A stretch of 64,000 bases of DNA from Microbacterium proteolyticum (GCF_029639405.1 NZ_CP121274.1:3534001-3598000); one strand, 5' to 3'. Counted from the first letter of the stretch, positions 1-8,962 are shown. Translations and numbers: made by a program. The notes: generated by a model not told the origin, from the sequence alone.

Positions 1-1
1 C

Positions 2-997
2 GTGTTCCTCCTCGTCCCGGTGCTCATGGCGCTGTGGGTGAGCTTCTCCGACTGGACCGGCCGCGGAAGCCCCTTCTCGTCGAACGTGAACTTCGTCGGC
101 CTCGACAACTACGCCGCGGTGACCACCGGCGGAGGGCTCGCCGAGCGCGACTTCGGCACGGCCCTCCGCAACAACGCCTGGTACGTCCTCCTCGTCGTGC
201 CGCTGCAGACCGCGCTCTCGCTCTTCCTCGCCGTGCTCGTCAACCGCGCGGTGCTGCGCGGGCGCGGATTCTTCCGCACGGCGTTCTACTTCCCCTCCGT
301 CACCAGTTCCGTCGCCATCACGGTGCTGTGGCTGTTCCTCTTCTCCACCTCGGGCGCCGTCAACGAGGCGCTGTCGTGGCTGGGGATCAACGGTCCCAAC
401 TGGTTCAGCGATCCGTCCGGCATCGTGCACAACGCCCTCGCGTCGATCGGCGTCGCGAACGGCCCCGCCGCCCTGACCGGGAACACGTTCCTCGGCGTCT
501 CGTGGTGGGACTGGCTGGGCGGCCCGTCCGTGGCGATGTCGGCGTTCATCCTCATGGCGATCTTCACGACGTCGGGAACCTTCATGCTCCTGTTCATCGC
601 GGGCCTCCAGAACATCGGCGGCGACGTGCAGGAGGCCGCGATGATGGACGGCGCGAACGGGTGGCAGCGCTTCTGGCGCGTCACGCTCCCCCAGCTCCGA
701 CCGGTCCTCTTCACGGTGCTGACCCTGGGGCTCATCGGCACCTGGCAGGTCTTCGACCAGATCTACACCGGAACCCAGGGCGGCCCCGGCAAGACGACTC
801 TGACCCCGGCGTACCTCAGCTACTCCTCGGCGTTCCTCTCTCAGGAGTGGGGCCAGGGTGCGGCGATCGCGTTCGTGCTGTTCGTGATCATCGTCGTCCT
901 GACGATCCTGCAGCGATGGGTACTGCGAGAGCGCCCCGTCTCGCGTCGACGCGCGCGACAGTACGAAGTGCGCACCCCGAAGGGAGGCACGCGATGA
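2..997 (+). CDS. Carbohydrate ABC transporter permease, MalF-like (5' end cut off)
   Basis: Inner-membrane permease subunit of a CUT1-type sugar ABC importer. The reading frame is open from the first bases and begins inside the first hydrophobic segment, so the true start lies left of the window. Several further membrane segments follow, with a large extracytoplasmic loop after the third, as in MalF. The EAA loop that contacts the ATPase is visible about 210 residues in (EAAMMDGANGWQRF...LPQL). It overlaps the next permease by ATGA, showing translational coupling. The binding protein is presumably encoded upstream. The substrate cannot be read from the sequence; the debranching-type enzyme downstream suggests oligosaccharides or alpha-glucans. 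Confidence 0.93.
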   Translation: MFLLVPVLMALWVSFSDWTGRGSPFSSNVNFVGLDNYAAVTTGGGLAERDFGTALRNNAWYVLLVVPLQTALSLFLAVLVNRAVLRGRGFFRTAFYFPSVTSSVAITVLWLFLFSTSGAVNEALSWLGINGPNWFSDPSGIVHNALASIGVANGPAALTGNTFLGVSWWDWLGGPSVAMSAFILMAIFTTSGTFMLLFIAGLQNIGGDVQEAAMMDGANGWQRFWRVTLPQLRPVLFTVLTLGLIGTWQVFDQIYTGTQGGPGKTTLTPAYLSYSSAFLSQEWGQGAAIAFVLFVIIVVLTILQRWVLRERPVSRRRARQYEVRTPKGGTR

Positions 998-1911
998 CCG
1001 CCACGGCATCCCCCGAGGTCACCGTCGCCGCCGAGCAGGTCGTCGGCGGCCCGCGGAGCAAGCCCACGAAGCACCGCCTGTCGGGCAAGGCGCTGCGCTG
1101 GCAGATCGCGCTCTACGCCCTGCTGTGCGTGCTCGCGCTGATCTACATCTACCCGTTCCTCGTCCAGGTGGCGACGTCGTTCAAGCCGGATGCCGTCGCC
1201 GCCACCGACCCGATCTCGCTCGTGCCGCAGCCCTTCACGTGGGCGGCGTACGAACGCCTATTCCTGCGGTCGGACTTCCCGGTGTGGTTCGCCAACTCGG
1301 CGGTCGTGACGGTGTTCGTGACCCTGGGCCGGGTGTTCTTCAACTCCCTCGCCGGTTACGCCCTGGCCCGTCTGCAGTTCCGGGGGCGCGGTCTGGTGTT
1401 CGCCGCCCTCGTCGCGGTCATGGCGGTCCCGGCGGTGGTGCTGCTCATCCCGAAGTTCCTGGTGATCAACCAACTCGGCATCTACGACTCGTACGCGGGC
1501 ATGATCCTGCCGCTGTTGGTGGATGCCGCGGGCGTGTTCATCATGAAGAACTTCTTCGAGTCGATCCCCCCGTCCGTCGAGGAGCAGGCGCGCATCGACG
1601 GGGCGAGCACGTTCCGCATCTTCTGGTCGGTCGTCCTGCCCATGGCGCGTCCGGCCCTGATCACGATCGTCATCCTGTCGTTCCAGGGATCGTGGAACGA
1701 GCTGAGCCACTTCGTCATCTCCACCCAGTCCCCCGAGCTCACCACCCTGACCAAGGGCGTCGCCTCGCTCGCGAGCGGGCAGCTCAGCCAGGGCAGCCAG
1801 TACCCCCTCAAACTCGCGGCCGCGGCCATCATGACGATTCCGGTCGCCGTGGTGTTCTTTGTGTTCCAGCGCCGCATCATGAACGCCAGTGAAGGAGCCG
1901 TCAAAGAATGA
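994..1911 (+). CDS. Carbohydrate ABC transporter permease, MalG-like
   Basis: Second permease of the CUT1 sugar importer, 305 residues, the usual MalG length. A polar N-terminus of about 35 residues precedes the first membrane helix, and the EAA motif (EQARIDGASTFRIFW...LP) lies near residue 190. The ATG at 994 overlaps the previous stop by four bases and is preceded by GGGAGG, which decides the start; longer upstream reading in this frame is only a shadow of the first permease. It pairs with the preceding subunit to form the channel. No ATPase gene is present in the operon part seen; many actinobacterial CUT1 systems share a housekeeping MsiK-type ATPase, but that is inference. Confidence 0.94.
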   Translation: MTATASPEVTVAAEQVVGGPRSKPTKHRLSGKALRWQIALYALLCVLALIYIYPFLVQVATSFKPDAVAATDPISLVPQPFTWAAYERLFLRSDFPVWFANSAVVTVFVTLGRVFFNSLAGYALARLQFRGRGLVFAALVAVMAVPAVVLLIPKFLVINQLGIYDSYAGMILPLLVDAAGVFIMKNFFESIPPSVEEQARIDGASTFRIFWSVVLPMARPALITIVILSFQGSWNELSHFVISTQSPELTTLTKGVASLASGQLSQGSQYPLKLAAAAIMTIPVAVVFFVFQRRIMNASEGAVKE

Positions 1912-3866
1912 CCACCGCACCCGCCGCCTCGACGGACGCGACGCCCACCCTCACCCACGCCGACCCCGCGCCGCTGCAGCCGCTGCTCAGCGACGCCGTG
2001 ATCGTGTTGCGGGCCCCGACGCAGGTGTGGTCCGACCGCGATGGTGCGGTGGGTACGGCCACCGTGCACGGGATCTACCACGGCGACGTCCGACACGTCC
2101 GGTCGATGTCCGTCTCGTGCGACGACTCCGCCCTCGAGTGGATCTCGACCGCCCCCGACGGCCCCTCGCGGATCGTGTTCGGCGGGGTCCTGCGCGGCGT
2201 CGACGACACGACCCCCGACCCGAAGGTGCGGCTGCTGCGTGAGCGCAACGTGGCCGACGGGCGAGTGACGGAGACGTGGACGCTCCGCTCCCGCGTGGAC
2301 GCACCGATCCGCACCACGCTGCGCCTGCGGTTCGAGCCGGAGTTCGCGCTGCTCCACGAGGTGAAGTCCGGGCACGCGCGGCCTCAGCCGATCGATGTCG
2401 CGATCGACGCGGGATCGGCGCGCGTGTCCGCCGGTCCGCAGGGGCTCGAGTTCACCGCGGCCGGCGCTGACGTGGCATCCGATTCGGAGTTCATCGAGGC
2501 GACCTGGGAGGTCGAGGTCCCCGCCTTCGGCGAGACCACGGTCACGTGGGAGCTCGCGCTGCGCGACGACACGCTCGTCGTCGGCGGCGCCGCGGCCTCC
2601 GCGCGGTGGGATGCCGCGGCGGTCGCATCCCCCGTCTCCGACCCGCGCCTCGCGCGGTGGCTGACGACGGCGCTCGGCGACCTGGACGCCCTGCGTCTCG
2701 TGCTTCCCGACGACCCGGAGGACGAGTTCTTCGCCGCCGGCGCACCGTGGTTCTTCACGCTCTTCGGCCGGGATTCCCTGTGGGCGGCGCGCCTCGCGCT
2801 TCCGCTGGACCGCGACATCGCGGCATCCACTCTCCGGGTTCTCGCGCGACTGCAGGGCACGACCGACGACCCGCAGACCGCGCAGGAGCCGGGCAAGATC
2901 CTGCACGAGCTGCGCTCGTCGTCGCTGGAGATCCCCAGCGAGGGCATCTCGCTGCCGCCGCGGTACTACGGCAGCGTCGACTCCACTCCCCTGTGGATCT
3001 GCCTCCTCGCCGACGCCCGCCGCGCGGGTCTTCCGTCGGACGAGGTGCGCGCGCTCCTCCCCGCCCTGCGCGCCGCGCTCGGGTGGATCCGCGACAGCGG
3101 CGACAGCGACGGCGACGGCTTCCTCGACTACATCGACCGTCTCGGAACGGGCCTGGCGAACCAGGGCTGGAAGGACTCGGGCGACTCGATCCAGTGGCGG
3201 GACGGCACGCTCGCCGACGGTCCGATCGCCCTGTGCGAGGTGCAGGCCTACGCGTACGAGGCCGCTCTCGCCGGTGCCGAGCTGCTCGAGGAGTTCGGCG
3301 ACGACGGCGACAGGGCCGACGTCGCGTTCTGGCGCGAGTGGGCAGCCGACCTGAGGACGCGCTTCGCCGCCGCCTACTGGATCGAGACCCCCGAGGGCCG
3401 TTATCCCGCCGTCGCCCTCGACCGCGAGAAGCGACCGGTCGACACCCTCACGAGCAATATCGGTCACCTCATCGGCACGGGAATCCTGGATGCCGACGAC
3501 GAGGCGCACATCGCGGAGCTGCTGCGGGGCCCCTCGATGTCGAGCGGGTACGGCATCCGGACGATGTCGACGCAGGCCGCGGGCTACTGGCCGCTGTCGT
3601 ACCACGGGGGCAGCGTGTGGGTTCACGACACCGCGATCGCCGTCCACGGCATGCGGCGAGCGGGACTGCCCGACCCGGCCCGCGCGGTCGTCGAGGAACT
3701 GCTGGATGCCGCCGAGGGCTTCGCCTACCGCGTGCCCGAGCTGCACTCCGGCGACCCGCGTTCCGAGACGTCGGTTCCGACGCCGTATCCCGCCGCCTGC
3801 CGCCCGCAGGCCTGGTCGGCGGCGGCCGCGGTGGTGTGCCTCACGGTGCTCGACGCCGCGGACTGA
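1908..3866 (+). CDS. Glycogen debranching family protein (amylo-alpha-1,6-glucosidase type)
   Basis: 652-residue protein with the two-part layout of bacterial GDE-type proteins: an N-terminal beta-rich domain (about residues 25-230) followed by an (alpha/alpha)6 domain. The second part carries the conserved stretches FGRDSLWAARLALPLD (around residue 285) and NQGWKDSGDS (around residue 420), the latter typical of the amylo-alpha-1,6-glucosidase catalytic region. No signal peptide, so cytoplasmic. ATG overlaps the stop of the MalG-like permease (ATGA), so it is translationally coupled as the last gene of the transport operon. Known family role: hydrolysis of alpha-1,6 linkages or of trimmed oligosaccharides. 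The link to sugars imported by this transporter is inferred from context only. Confidence 0.87.
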   Translation: MTTAPAASTDATPTLTHADPAPLQPLLSDAVIVLRAPTQVWSDRDGAVGTATVHGIYHGDVRHVRSMSVSCDDSALEWISTAPDGPSRIVFGGVLRGVDDTTPDPKVRLLRERNVADGRVTETWTLRSRVDAPIRTTLRLRFEPEFALLHEVKSGHARPQPIDVAIDAGSARVSAGPQGLEFTAAGADVASDSEFIEATWEVEVPAFGETTVTWELALRDDTLVVGGAAASARWDAAAVASPVSDPRLARWLTTALGDLDALRLVLPDDPEDEFFAAGAPWFFTLFGRDSLWAARLALPLDRDIAASTLRVLARLQGTTDDPQTAQEPGKILHELRSSSLEIPSEGISLPPRYYGSVDSTPLWICLLADARRAGLPSDEVRALLPALRAALGWIRDSGDSDGDGFLDYIDRLGTGLANQGWKDSGDSIQWRDGTLADGPIALCEVQAYAYEAALAGAELLEEFGDDGDRADVAFWREWAADLRTRFAAAYWIETPEGRYPAVALDREKRPVDTLTSNIGHLIGTGILDADDEAHIAELLRGPSMSSGYGIRTMSTQAAGYWPLSYHGGSVWVHDTAIAVHGMRRAGLPDPARAVVEELLDAAEGFAYRVPELHSGDPRSETSVPTPYPAACRPQAWSAAAAVVCLTVLDAAD

Positions 3867-3874
3867 CGCGTTCA

Positions 3875-3925
3875 GTGTCCAGGACACGCGGATGCCGCTT
3901 CGGCACATCCGCGTGTCTTGGACAC
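3875..3925. terminator. Strong hairpin between the ABC operon and the convergent ybaK-type gene
   Basis: 20-base arms (3875-3894 and 3906-3925) pair with one mismatch, and the loop can extend the stem by TGCCG/CGGCA. The outer part GTGTCC-AG-GACAC is itself palindromic. It lies directly after the operon stop and before the end of the convergent gene, so it probably terminates both. There is no U-tract. Confidence 0.7.
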
Positions 3926-3984
3926 CGAGTCGTCCCGCACGGGATCGGGCGCGGCGCGGACGCGTCCGGCCCCAGCGCGGCGTG

Positions 3985-4461
3985 TCAGGCGACGGGCGCG
4001 ACCGTGCCGCCAGTCAGCCGCACCAGCTCGTCGAACGTCAGCGGGAACACCGTCTGCGGGGTCCCTCCGGCGGCCCAGACCCGCGGGTAGGCCGCGAGGT
4101 CTTCGTCGACGATCGTCGTGAGCGGCGCGGGATGCCCGGTCGGGGCGACCCCGCCGATCGGCTGACCCGTCGCCGCGAGGACCTGCTCGGGCGTCGCCCG
4201 ACGGATGCCACCGCGCCCGAGCCGTGCCGCGAGTGCCACCGTGTCGACGCGGTGCGCGCCGCTGGTCATCACGAGCAGCGGTTCACCGTCGCTCCAGAAC
4301 ACAAGGCTGTTCGCGATCGCGCCGACCTCGACGCCGAGCGCCTCGGCGGCGAGGACCGCGGTGTGCGCGGCGGCGGGCAGGACGACGATCTCGCCCGTGA
4401 TCCCGGCGCGCTCCAGCGCGGCGGCGACACGGCGGCTGCGGGCGGAGAGCGACTCGCTCAT
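3985..4461 (-). CDS. YbaK/EbsC-family aminoacyl-tRNA deacylase-like protein
   Basis: 158-residue single-domain protein of the YbaK/ProX fold, full length for the family. Diagnostic features are AIANSLVFWSDGEPLLVMTSGAH in the middle (the family's IaKSlvf...lvl.aG pattern) and GGVAPTGHPAPLTTIVDEDL near residue 105. Family members hydrolyse mischarged aminoacyl-tRNAs such as Cys-tRNA(Pro) or Ala-tRNA(Pro); the substrate here cannot be told. The usual catalytic Lys position reads N (IANS), so activity is uncertain. It is a monocistronic minus-strand gene. A -10-like TAAGCT stands exactly six bases upstream of the ATG with no Shine-Dalgarno, which points to a leaderless message. Confidence 0.87.
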   Translation of the reverse strand: MSESLSARSRRVAAALERAGITGEIVVLPAAAHTAVLAAEALGVEVGAIANSLVFWSDGEPLLVMTSGAHRVDTVALAARLGRGGIRRATPEQVLAATGQPIGGVAPTGHPAPLTTIVDEDLAAYPRVWAAGGTPQTVFPLTFDELVRLTGGTVAPVA

Positions 4462-4467
4462 CGCGCC

Positions 4468-4473
4468 AGCTTA
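4468..4473 (-). promoter_or_regulatory. -10 hexamer of the ybaK-type gene (leaderless geometry)
   Basis: TAAGCT on the minus strand followed by six bases and then the ATG at 4461. A transcription start six to seven bases after the hexamer would fall on the start codon. No ribosome-binding site is visible. Confidence 0.55.
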
Positions 4474-4579
4474 GGGTGCTCGCCCCTGCCCCCTCGGCGC
4501 GTCAGAATGGACGTGGATGCCGCAACGCCGCGGCATCCACGACAGAGCCGCCCACAAGGCGACCGACCAAAGGATCGCG

Positions 4580-5653
4580 ATGACCAACGCCCTTCCCCTG
4601 CCCGATTTCGCCCACGAGCGCGTGGAGGCGGTGACGGGACGCCGGAGCGGCCTGTTCATCGCCGTCGCGCTGCACTCCTCGGTGCTCGGCTCCGCCCTCG
4701 GCGGCGCCCGCCTCTGGACCTACCCGCACTGGAGCGACGCCCTCGGCGACGCCCTGCGCCTGTCGGCCGCGATGACGTTGAAGAACGCCGCGGCCGGTCT
4801 CGACGCGGGCGGCGGGAAATCGGTCATCGGTCTCCCCGAGGGGACCATGCTCGACGCCGATCGCCGTCGAGCCGCTTTCCTCGACCTCGGCGACGCGGTC
4901 GAAAGCCTGGGGGGCCTGTACCGGACGGCGGAGGACGTGGGCTCCACCACGGAGGACATGCTCGTCGTGAGCGAGCGCACCGCGCACGTGGTCGGGCTCC
5001 CCGACGCGGTCGGCGGATCGGGAGAGCCGGCGGGACCCACGAGCCTCGGCGTGTACGCGTCGCTCGTGGCGACTCTCGAGCGCGCCACCGGCTCGGGCGA
5101 CGTCAACGGTCGGCGCATCACCGTCGCCGGTCTCGGTCAGGTGGGAGGCCGTCTGGCCGCGCGCCTCGCCACCGAGGGGGCGGTGCTCACCGTCACCGAC
5201 GTGAACCCCGCCAAGCGCGCTCTGGCCGCCGAGCTCGGCGCCGTGTGGGTCGAGCCGGGCGAGGTCCACCTCGTGCCCGCCGATGTGTTCGTGCCGGCCG
5301 GGATCGGCGGCGTTCTGACCGACGACGTCATCGACGCGCTCGACGCGCGCGCGGTGTGCGGTCCCGCCAACAACCCGCTCGCCGACCGTTCCGGAGCCGA
5401 CCGACTCGCCGCCCGCGGCGTGCTCTACGCCCCCGACTTCGTGGTGAACGCCGGCGGTGTCATCTACCTCGACCTCGTGGCCAAGCGTCTCGGCTCGCGC
5501 GACGAGATCATGGGCCGCGTCGCGGGGATCGGCGACACGCTCCGCCGCGTGTTCGACGAGGCGGAGTCCCGCGGCGTGACGCCGCTCGCGGCAGCCGAGG
5601 GCCTCGCCGCCGAACGCCTGCGCGTGGGCGCCGCATCCGACGCCCTGGTCTGA
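4580..5653 (+). CDS. Glu/Leu/Phe/Val dehydrogenase family (leucine dehydrogenase-like)
   Basis: 357-residue NAD(P)-dependent amino-acid dehydrogenase, the length of leucine/valine dehydrogenases rather than glutamate dehydrogenase. The substrate-binding domain shows GGARLWTYP and the catalytic-lysine segment GGGKSVIGLPEG (about residue 75). The Rossmann part begins at VAGLGQVGGRLAARL (about residue 180), and GPANNPLADR is also typical. Catalyses reversible oxidative deamination of branched-chain or related amino acids in the cytoplasm. The ATG at 4580 is preferred over an upstream ATG at 4517 because AAAGGA stands just before it and homology begins there. It is followed by a clear terminator. 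Confidence 0.9.
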   Translation: MTNALPLPDFAHERVEAVTGRRSGLFIAVALHSSVLGSALGGARLWTYPHWSDALGDALRLSAAMTLKNAAAGLDAGGGKSVIGLPEGTMLDADRRRAAFLDLGDAVESLGGLYRTAEDVGSTTEDMLVVSERTAHVVGLPDAVGGSGEPAGPTSLGVYASLVATLERATGSGDVNGRRITVAGLGQVGGRLAARLATEGAVLTVTDVNPAKRALAAELGAVWVEPGEVHLVPADVFVPAGIGGVLTDDVIDALDARAVCGPANNPLADRSGADRLAARGVLYAPDFVVNAGGVIYLDLVAKRLGSRDEIMGRVAGIGDTLRRVFDEAESRGVTPLAAAEGLAAERLRVGAASDALV

Positions 5654-5671
5654 TCCGCGCCGGAAACACGG

Positions 5672-5705
5672 AAGGGCCCCGGATGCCACGGCATCCGGGG
5701 TCCTT
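5672..5705. terminator. Bidirectional intrinsic terminator
   Basis: Arms AAGGGCCCCGGATGC and GCATCCGGGGTCCTT flank a short CACG loop. It sits between the plus-strand dehydrogenase and the minus-strand lsr2 gene and contains the GGATGC/GCATCC core shared with other terminators in this window. Confidence 0.85.
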
Positions 5706-5713
5706 CTCCACTC

Positions 5714-6052
5714 TCAGTGGGCTGCGTCGTACGCCTCGAGAACCGTCGCGGAGATGCGCCCCCGCGCATTGATGGAATAGCCGTTCTCTTCGGCCCACGC
5801 ACGCACGTCGCCGAGGTCGCGTGCGGATTCCGAACGGGTCTTCGACCCCCGTCGAGCGGGGGCGGGGACGGAACCGAGTCCACGGCCGGCGGAGACGAAG
5901 GGCTCGAAGGCGGCGCGGAGCTTCGCCGCATTCTCCGGAGAGAGATCGATTTCGTAGGCACGCCCCTCGACCGAGAAATGAATCGTGGTCCCGTCGTCGA
6001 TGACCGATCCGTCGAGATCGTCGATGAGTTGCGTGATCTGCTTTTTCGCCAT
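5714..6052 (-). CDS. lsr2: Lsr2-family nucleoid-associated protein, copy A
   Basis: 112-residue Lsr2, full length. The N-terminal dimerisation domain starts MAKKQITQLIDDLDGS and contains FSVEGRAYEIDLS. A short Arg/Ser-rich linker leads to the C-terminal domain VRAWAEENGYSINARGRIS, whose RGR core (about residue 97) inserts into the minor groove of AT-rich DNA. Known role of the family: bridging and silencing AT-rich or foreign genes. The ATG at 6052 is chosen because the family begins MA(K)K; an upstream extension of 49 residues has no homology. A second copy lies at 6904-7251 on the same strand with an acetolactate decarboxylase gene between them. Confidence 0.95.
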   Translation of the reverse strand: MAKKQITQLIDDLDGSVIDDGTTIHFSVEGRAYEIDLSPENAAKLRAAFEPFVSAGRGLGSVPAPARRGSKTRSESARDLGDVRAWAEENGYSINARGRISATVLEAYDAAH

Positions 6053-6134
6053 GGTTCGCATTCTATGACCCGAGCATGACCGTATTCCGTGAAGGATGCG
6101 TGACTTCACCCGGCCAATAACCCCACCGAACTGG

Positions 6135-6851
6135 TCAGTCATTCGGGGAAGAACGGGGTTCTCCCCCTTCGATCGCCGTGATCCGATGGTCTTCGCCATG
6201 CGACAGTTCGTGCGACAGAAAGTCCGCGTCGAGCGGAAGGCGAAGCGCGAACTGCGCGAATGCGGAAACCCGCAGAAGTGCGTCGTCGACGGTCACGTCC
6301 AGGACATGACCACCCACCTGGCGGTCGTCGCTGAGGAAATGCAGATGCAGCGCAGCGACCGTGATGCCCTGGTAGATACGGGGCATCCAGAACCCGACGA
6401 CGACACCGGCGACGCCGGAGACCTCCGTCTCGATCTGCTCCGCCGCGACCTCCGCCAGCGGCCGGAGCGGCGGCTCCTGTCGCGCGGTGACGCGGGTGCG
6501 GATCCGCGCCATCACTCCGTCGATCCGGACGGCGTGGAACAGGTTCCGGCTGAGGAGTCGCGCCTCGACCGCGGCCGTCAGACCGGCGAGGTCCACGCCC
6601 CGCAGAGCCTTACCGGGGCTGTCGCCGAGCGTGCACACGTCCACGAACGGCAGGGTCTCGTCGGCTCGCATGCGCCGGGGAGGCGCCCCCGCCGTGCACT
6701 CGAACGCCTCGCCGTCGATGACGAGCACTTCTCCGCCGAGCCCCTCGCAGCAGCCGATTCCGGTATCCCCCCACCCGAGCATCTCGGAGACGGAGACGCC
6801 GGAGGAGTAGACACCGCCCAGGAGGGCGTCGAGCACCGCGAATTGCGTCAC
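6135..6851 (-). CDS. budA: Alpha-acetolactate decarboxylase
   Basis: 238-residue enzyme that decarboxylates (S)-2-acetolactate to acetoin, diverting pyruvate-derived acetolactate away from valine/leucine synthesis. The family signature FWMPRIYQGITVAALHLHF is at about residues 154-172 and the zinc ligands are visible as H169, H171 and H182 in HLHFLSDDRQVGGH. The N-terminal FAVLDALLGGVYSS is also typical. Length is normal and no signal peptide is present. No acetolactate synthase gene is nearby, so it stands alone between two lsr2 genes; gaps to them are about 80 and 50 bases, so all three could be cotranscribed from the distal lsr2. Confidence 0.95.
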   Translation of the reverse strand: MTQFAVLDALLGGVYSSGVSVSEMLGWGDTGIGCCEGLGGEVLVIDGEAFECTAGAPPRRMRADETLPFVDVCTLGDSPGKALRGVDLAGLTAAVEARLLSRNLFHAVRIDGVMARIRTRVTARQEPPLRPLAEVAAEQIETEVSGVAGVVVGFWMPRIYQGITVAALHLHFLSDDRQVGGHVLDVTVDDALLRVSAFAQFALRLPLDADFLSHELSHGEDHRITAIEGGEPRSSPND

Positions 6852-6903
6852 CGCCCCCGGACGCAGCGGAGTTCCGCCTTCGCCCCGGAGCGGGTCGGCA
6901 TTC

Positions 6904-7251
6904 TCAGGAATTGGCGGCGCCGTAGGCCTCGAGGACCGATGCAGGAATACGACCGCGGTCGCTCACGGTGTGTCCGTTCGCACGAGCCCATTCGCGGACG
7001 GCGGCGAGATCGATATCGCTGGAACGGCGCGCGGAGCGCGCGCGGCGCGGCGCCGAGGTGGTCCGGCCGGCCGGGCGGGCGGCGTCGACGAACGGCGCGA
7101 CGGCCGCGTAGAACTTGTCGGCATTCCGGTCGGACAGGTCGATTTCGTACGACCGGCCTTCGACCGAGAAAGTGATCTGCTTTCCGTCGCCTTCTTCGAG
7201 GACGGTTCCGTCGAGATCGTCAACCAGATGCGTGATGTGCTTAATTGCCAT
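6904..7251 (-). CDS. lsr2: Lsr2-family nucleoid-associated protein, copy B
   Basis: 115-residue paralogue of the downstream Lsr2. It has the dimerisation domain ([36 protein letters not shown]), an Arg-rich basic linker (RRARSARRS) and the DNA-binding domain [19 protein letters not shown] with the RGR core. It differs from copy A mainly in the more basic linker and the residue before RGR (D rather than A). The ATG at 7251 matches the family start; the upstream 11-residue extension does not. It is probably the first gene of a lsr2-budA-lsr2 group. Two Lsr2 copies may form homo- or heterodimers; that is inference. Confidence 0.94.
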   Translation of the reverse strand: MAIKHITHLVDDLDGTVLEEGDGKQITFSVEGRSYEIDLSDRNADKFYAAVAPFVDAARPAGRTTSAPRRARSARRSSDIDLAAVREWARANGHTVSDRGRIPASVLEAYGAANS

Positions 7252-7411
7252 GGTGAGAGAACCATACACCTTTTCCCTATTCATCCCCGGGCGTTTACGG
7301 GTGCGCTAGCGCAGTACTGCGCGAAGGGCCAGCGATAGGCGCTCGCCCGCGGAGGCACTATCCTCCCGAGGTGGCGTTCGCTCCTGGAGCGCCGGACGGA
7401 GGAAGTGTCGC

Positions 7412-8911
7412 GTGAGTCTTTTCCGCACGAAGTCGGTGGAGCAATCCATCGCCGATACCGATGAGCCGGAGTTCCGGCTGAAGAAGTCCCTGAGCGCTCT
7501 CGACCTCACGGTCTTCGGCGTCGGCGTCGTCATCGGCGCCGGTATCTTCACGCTCACCGGACGCGCCGCGCACGAAGTCGCCGGCCCCGCGATCGTCCTC
7601 AGTTTCGTCGTGGCCGCCATCGCCTGCGGACTCGCTGCGATGTGTTACGCCGAGTTCGCGTCGACCGTGCCCGTGTCGGGGTCGGCCTACACCTTCTCCT
7701 ACGCGTCCCTCGGCGAGCTGTTCGCCTGGATCATCGGATGGGACCTGATCCTGGAGATGTTCCTCGGGGCGAGCGTCGTCGCGCAGGGATGGAGCGCGTA
7801 TCTCGGCGCCTTCCTCGGACAGCTCGGGATCGTCCTGCCCCCCGAGGTCTCCTACGGCGGGGTGATCGACCTTCCCGCGGTGCTGCTCGTCCTGGTGCTG
7901 GGTGGACTCATGACCCTGGGTATCAAGGAGTCGCTGCGCGTCAACCTCGTCCTCGTGGCCGTGAAGCTCTTCATCGTCCTGTTCGTGATCATCGCCGGTC
8001 TGATGTTCATCAACCCCGCGAACTACCAGCCGTTCGTCCCCGCGAGCGAGCCGACCGAGGCCGCTTCGGGCCTCACGCAGCCCCTGCTGCAGTTCCTGTC
8101 GGGCCTCGAGCCGGCGACCTTCGGCGTGGGAGGCATCCTGGCGGGGGCCGCACTGGTGTTCTTCGCGTACATCGGCTTCGACGTCGTCGCGACCACCGCC
8201 GAGGAGACGAAGAAGCCGCAGCGCGACATGCCGATCGGCATCATCGCGTCGCTCGTGATCTGCACGATCCTCTACTGCGCCGTCGCCCTCGTCGTGACGG
8301 GCATGGTGTCGTACCGCGACCTCGATCCCGCCGCCGCTCTCGCGAACGCGTTCGTCTACCACGGGCAGGGATGGATGGCGACGGTGATCTCCGCCGGTGC
8401 GGTCGCCGGTCTCACCACGGTCGTGCTGACCCTTCTCATCGGCGCGACCCGCATCATCTTCGCCATGTCGCGCGACGGTCTGCTCCCCCAGCGTCTCGCC
8501 AAGGTGCACCCGCGCTTCCGCACCCCGTGGGTGATCTCGATCGTCGTGACGCTCATCGTGGCGGTCGTCGCCGGCGTCACGCCGGTGGGGGTGCTCGAGG
8601 AGATGGTCAACATCGGGACGCTGTCGGCCTTCGTCCTCGTCTCGGTGGGTGTGATCGTCCTCCGGCGCACGCGCCCCGATCTGAAGCGCGGATTCCGCGT
8701 GCCCCTGAACCCGGTGCTTCCGATCCTGTCGGCCCTGATCTGCACGTACCTGATGCTCAACCTGTCGGTCGAGACCTGGCTGCGGTTCCTGATCTGGCTC
8801 GCGCTGGGCTTCGTGGTCTACTTCGCGTACTCGCGCCGTCACGCGCGCGTCGGCACGGGAGACCTGCTCGACCCGTCGGTGCCCCGGGTGGTCGGTCCGC
8901 CGAAGCAGTAG
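7412..8911 (+). CDS. APC-family amino acid permease (cationic amino acid transporter type)
   Basis: 499-residue membrane protein with about twelve hydrophobic segments. The first helix carries the APC-superfamily motif VIGAGIFTLTGRAA (about residues 42-55), the unwound substrate-binding region. SGSAYTFSYASLGELFAWIIGW is also characteristic of the CAT/YfnA subgroup, as is the start RTKSVEQSIAD. Likely a secondary importer or exchanger of amino acids at the cell membrane; the substrate cannot be told. The GTG start is fixed by GGAGGAA seven bases upstream. It is monocistronic and followed by a terminator hairpin at 8924-8956. Confidence 0.92.
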   Translation: MSLFRTKSVEQSIADTDEPEFRLKKSLSALDLTVFGVGVVIGAGIFTLTGRAAHEVAGPAIVLSFVVAAIACGLAAMCYAEFASTVPVSGSAYTFSYASLGELFAWIIGWDLILEMFLGASVVAQGWSAYLGAFLGQLGIVLPPEVSYGGVIDLPAVLLVLVLGGLMTLGIKESLRVNLVLVAVKLFIVLFVIIAGLMFINPANYQPFVPASEPTEAASGLTQPLLQFLSGLEPATFGVGGILAGAALVFFAYIGFDVVATTAEETKKPQRDMPIGIIASLVICTILYCAVALVVTGMVSYRDLDPAAALANAFVYHGQGWMATVISAGAVAGLTTVVLTLLIGATRIIFAMSRDGLLPQRLAKVHPRFRTPWVISIVVTLIVAVVAGVTPVGVLEEMVNIGTLSAFVLVSVGVIVLRRTRPDLKRGFRVPLNPVLPILSALICTYLMLNLSVETWLRFLIWLALGFVVYFAYSRRHARVGTGDLLDPSVPRVVGPPKQ

Positions 8912-8923
8912 CCCTCGGGCACC

Positions 8924-8956
8924 GGATGCCGCGCCCCACGCCGGGGCGCGGCATCC
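8924..8956. terminator. Intrinsic terminator hairpin
   Basis: GGATGCCGCGCCCC (8924-8937) pairs perfectly with GGGGCGCGGCATCC (8943-8956) over a five-base loop, between two convergent genes. GGATGCC core as at 5672 and 15927. Confidence 0.85.
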
Positions 8957-8962
8957 GTCGTC

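Noticed and set aside
6053..6199. N-terminal extension of Lsr2 copy A
   Set aside because: The family starts at MAKKQI; the extension has no homology and crosses the promoter region.
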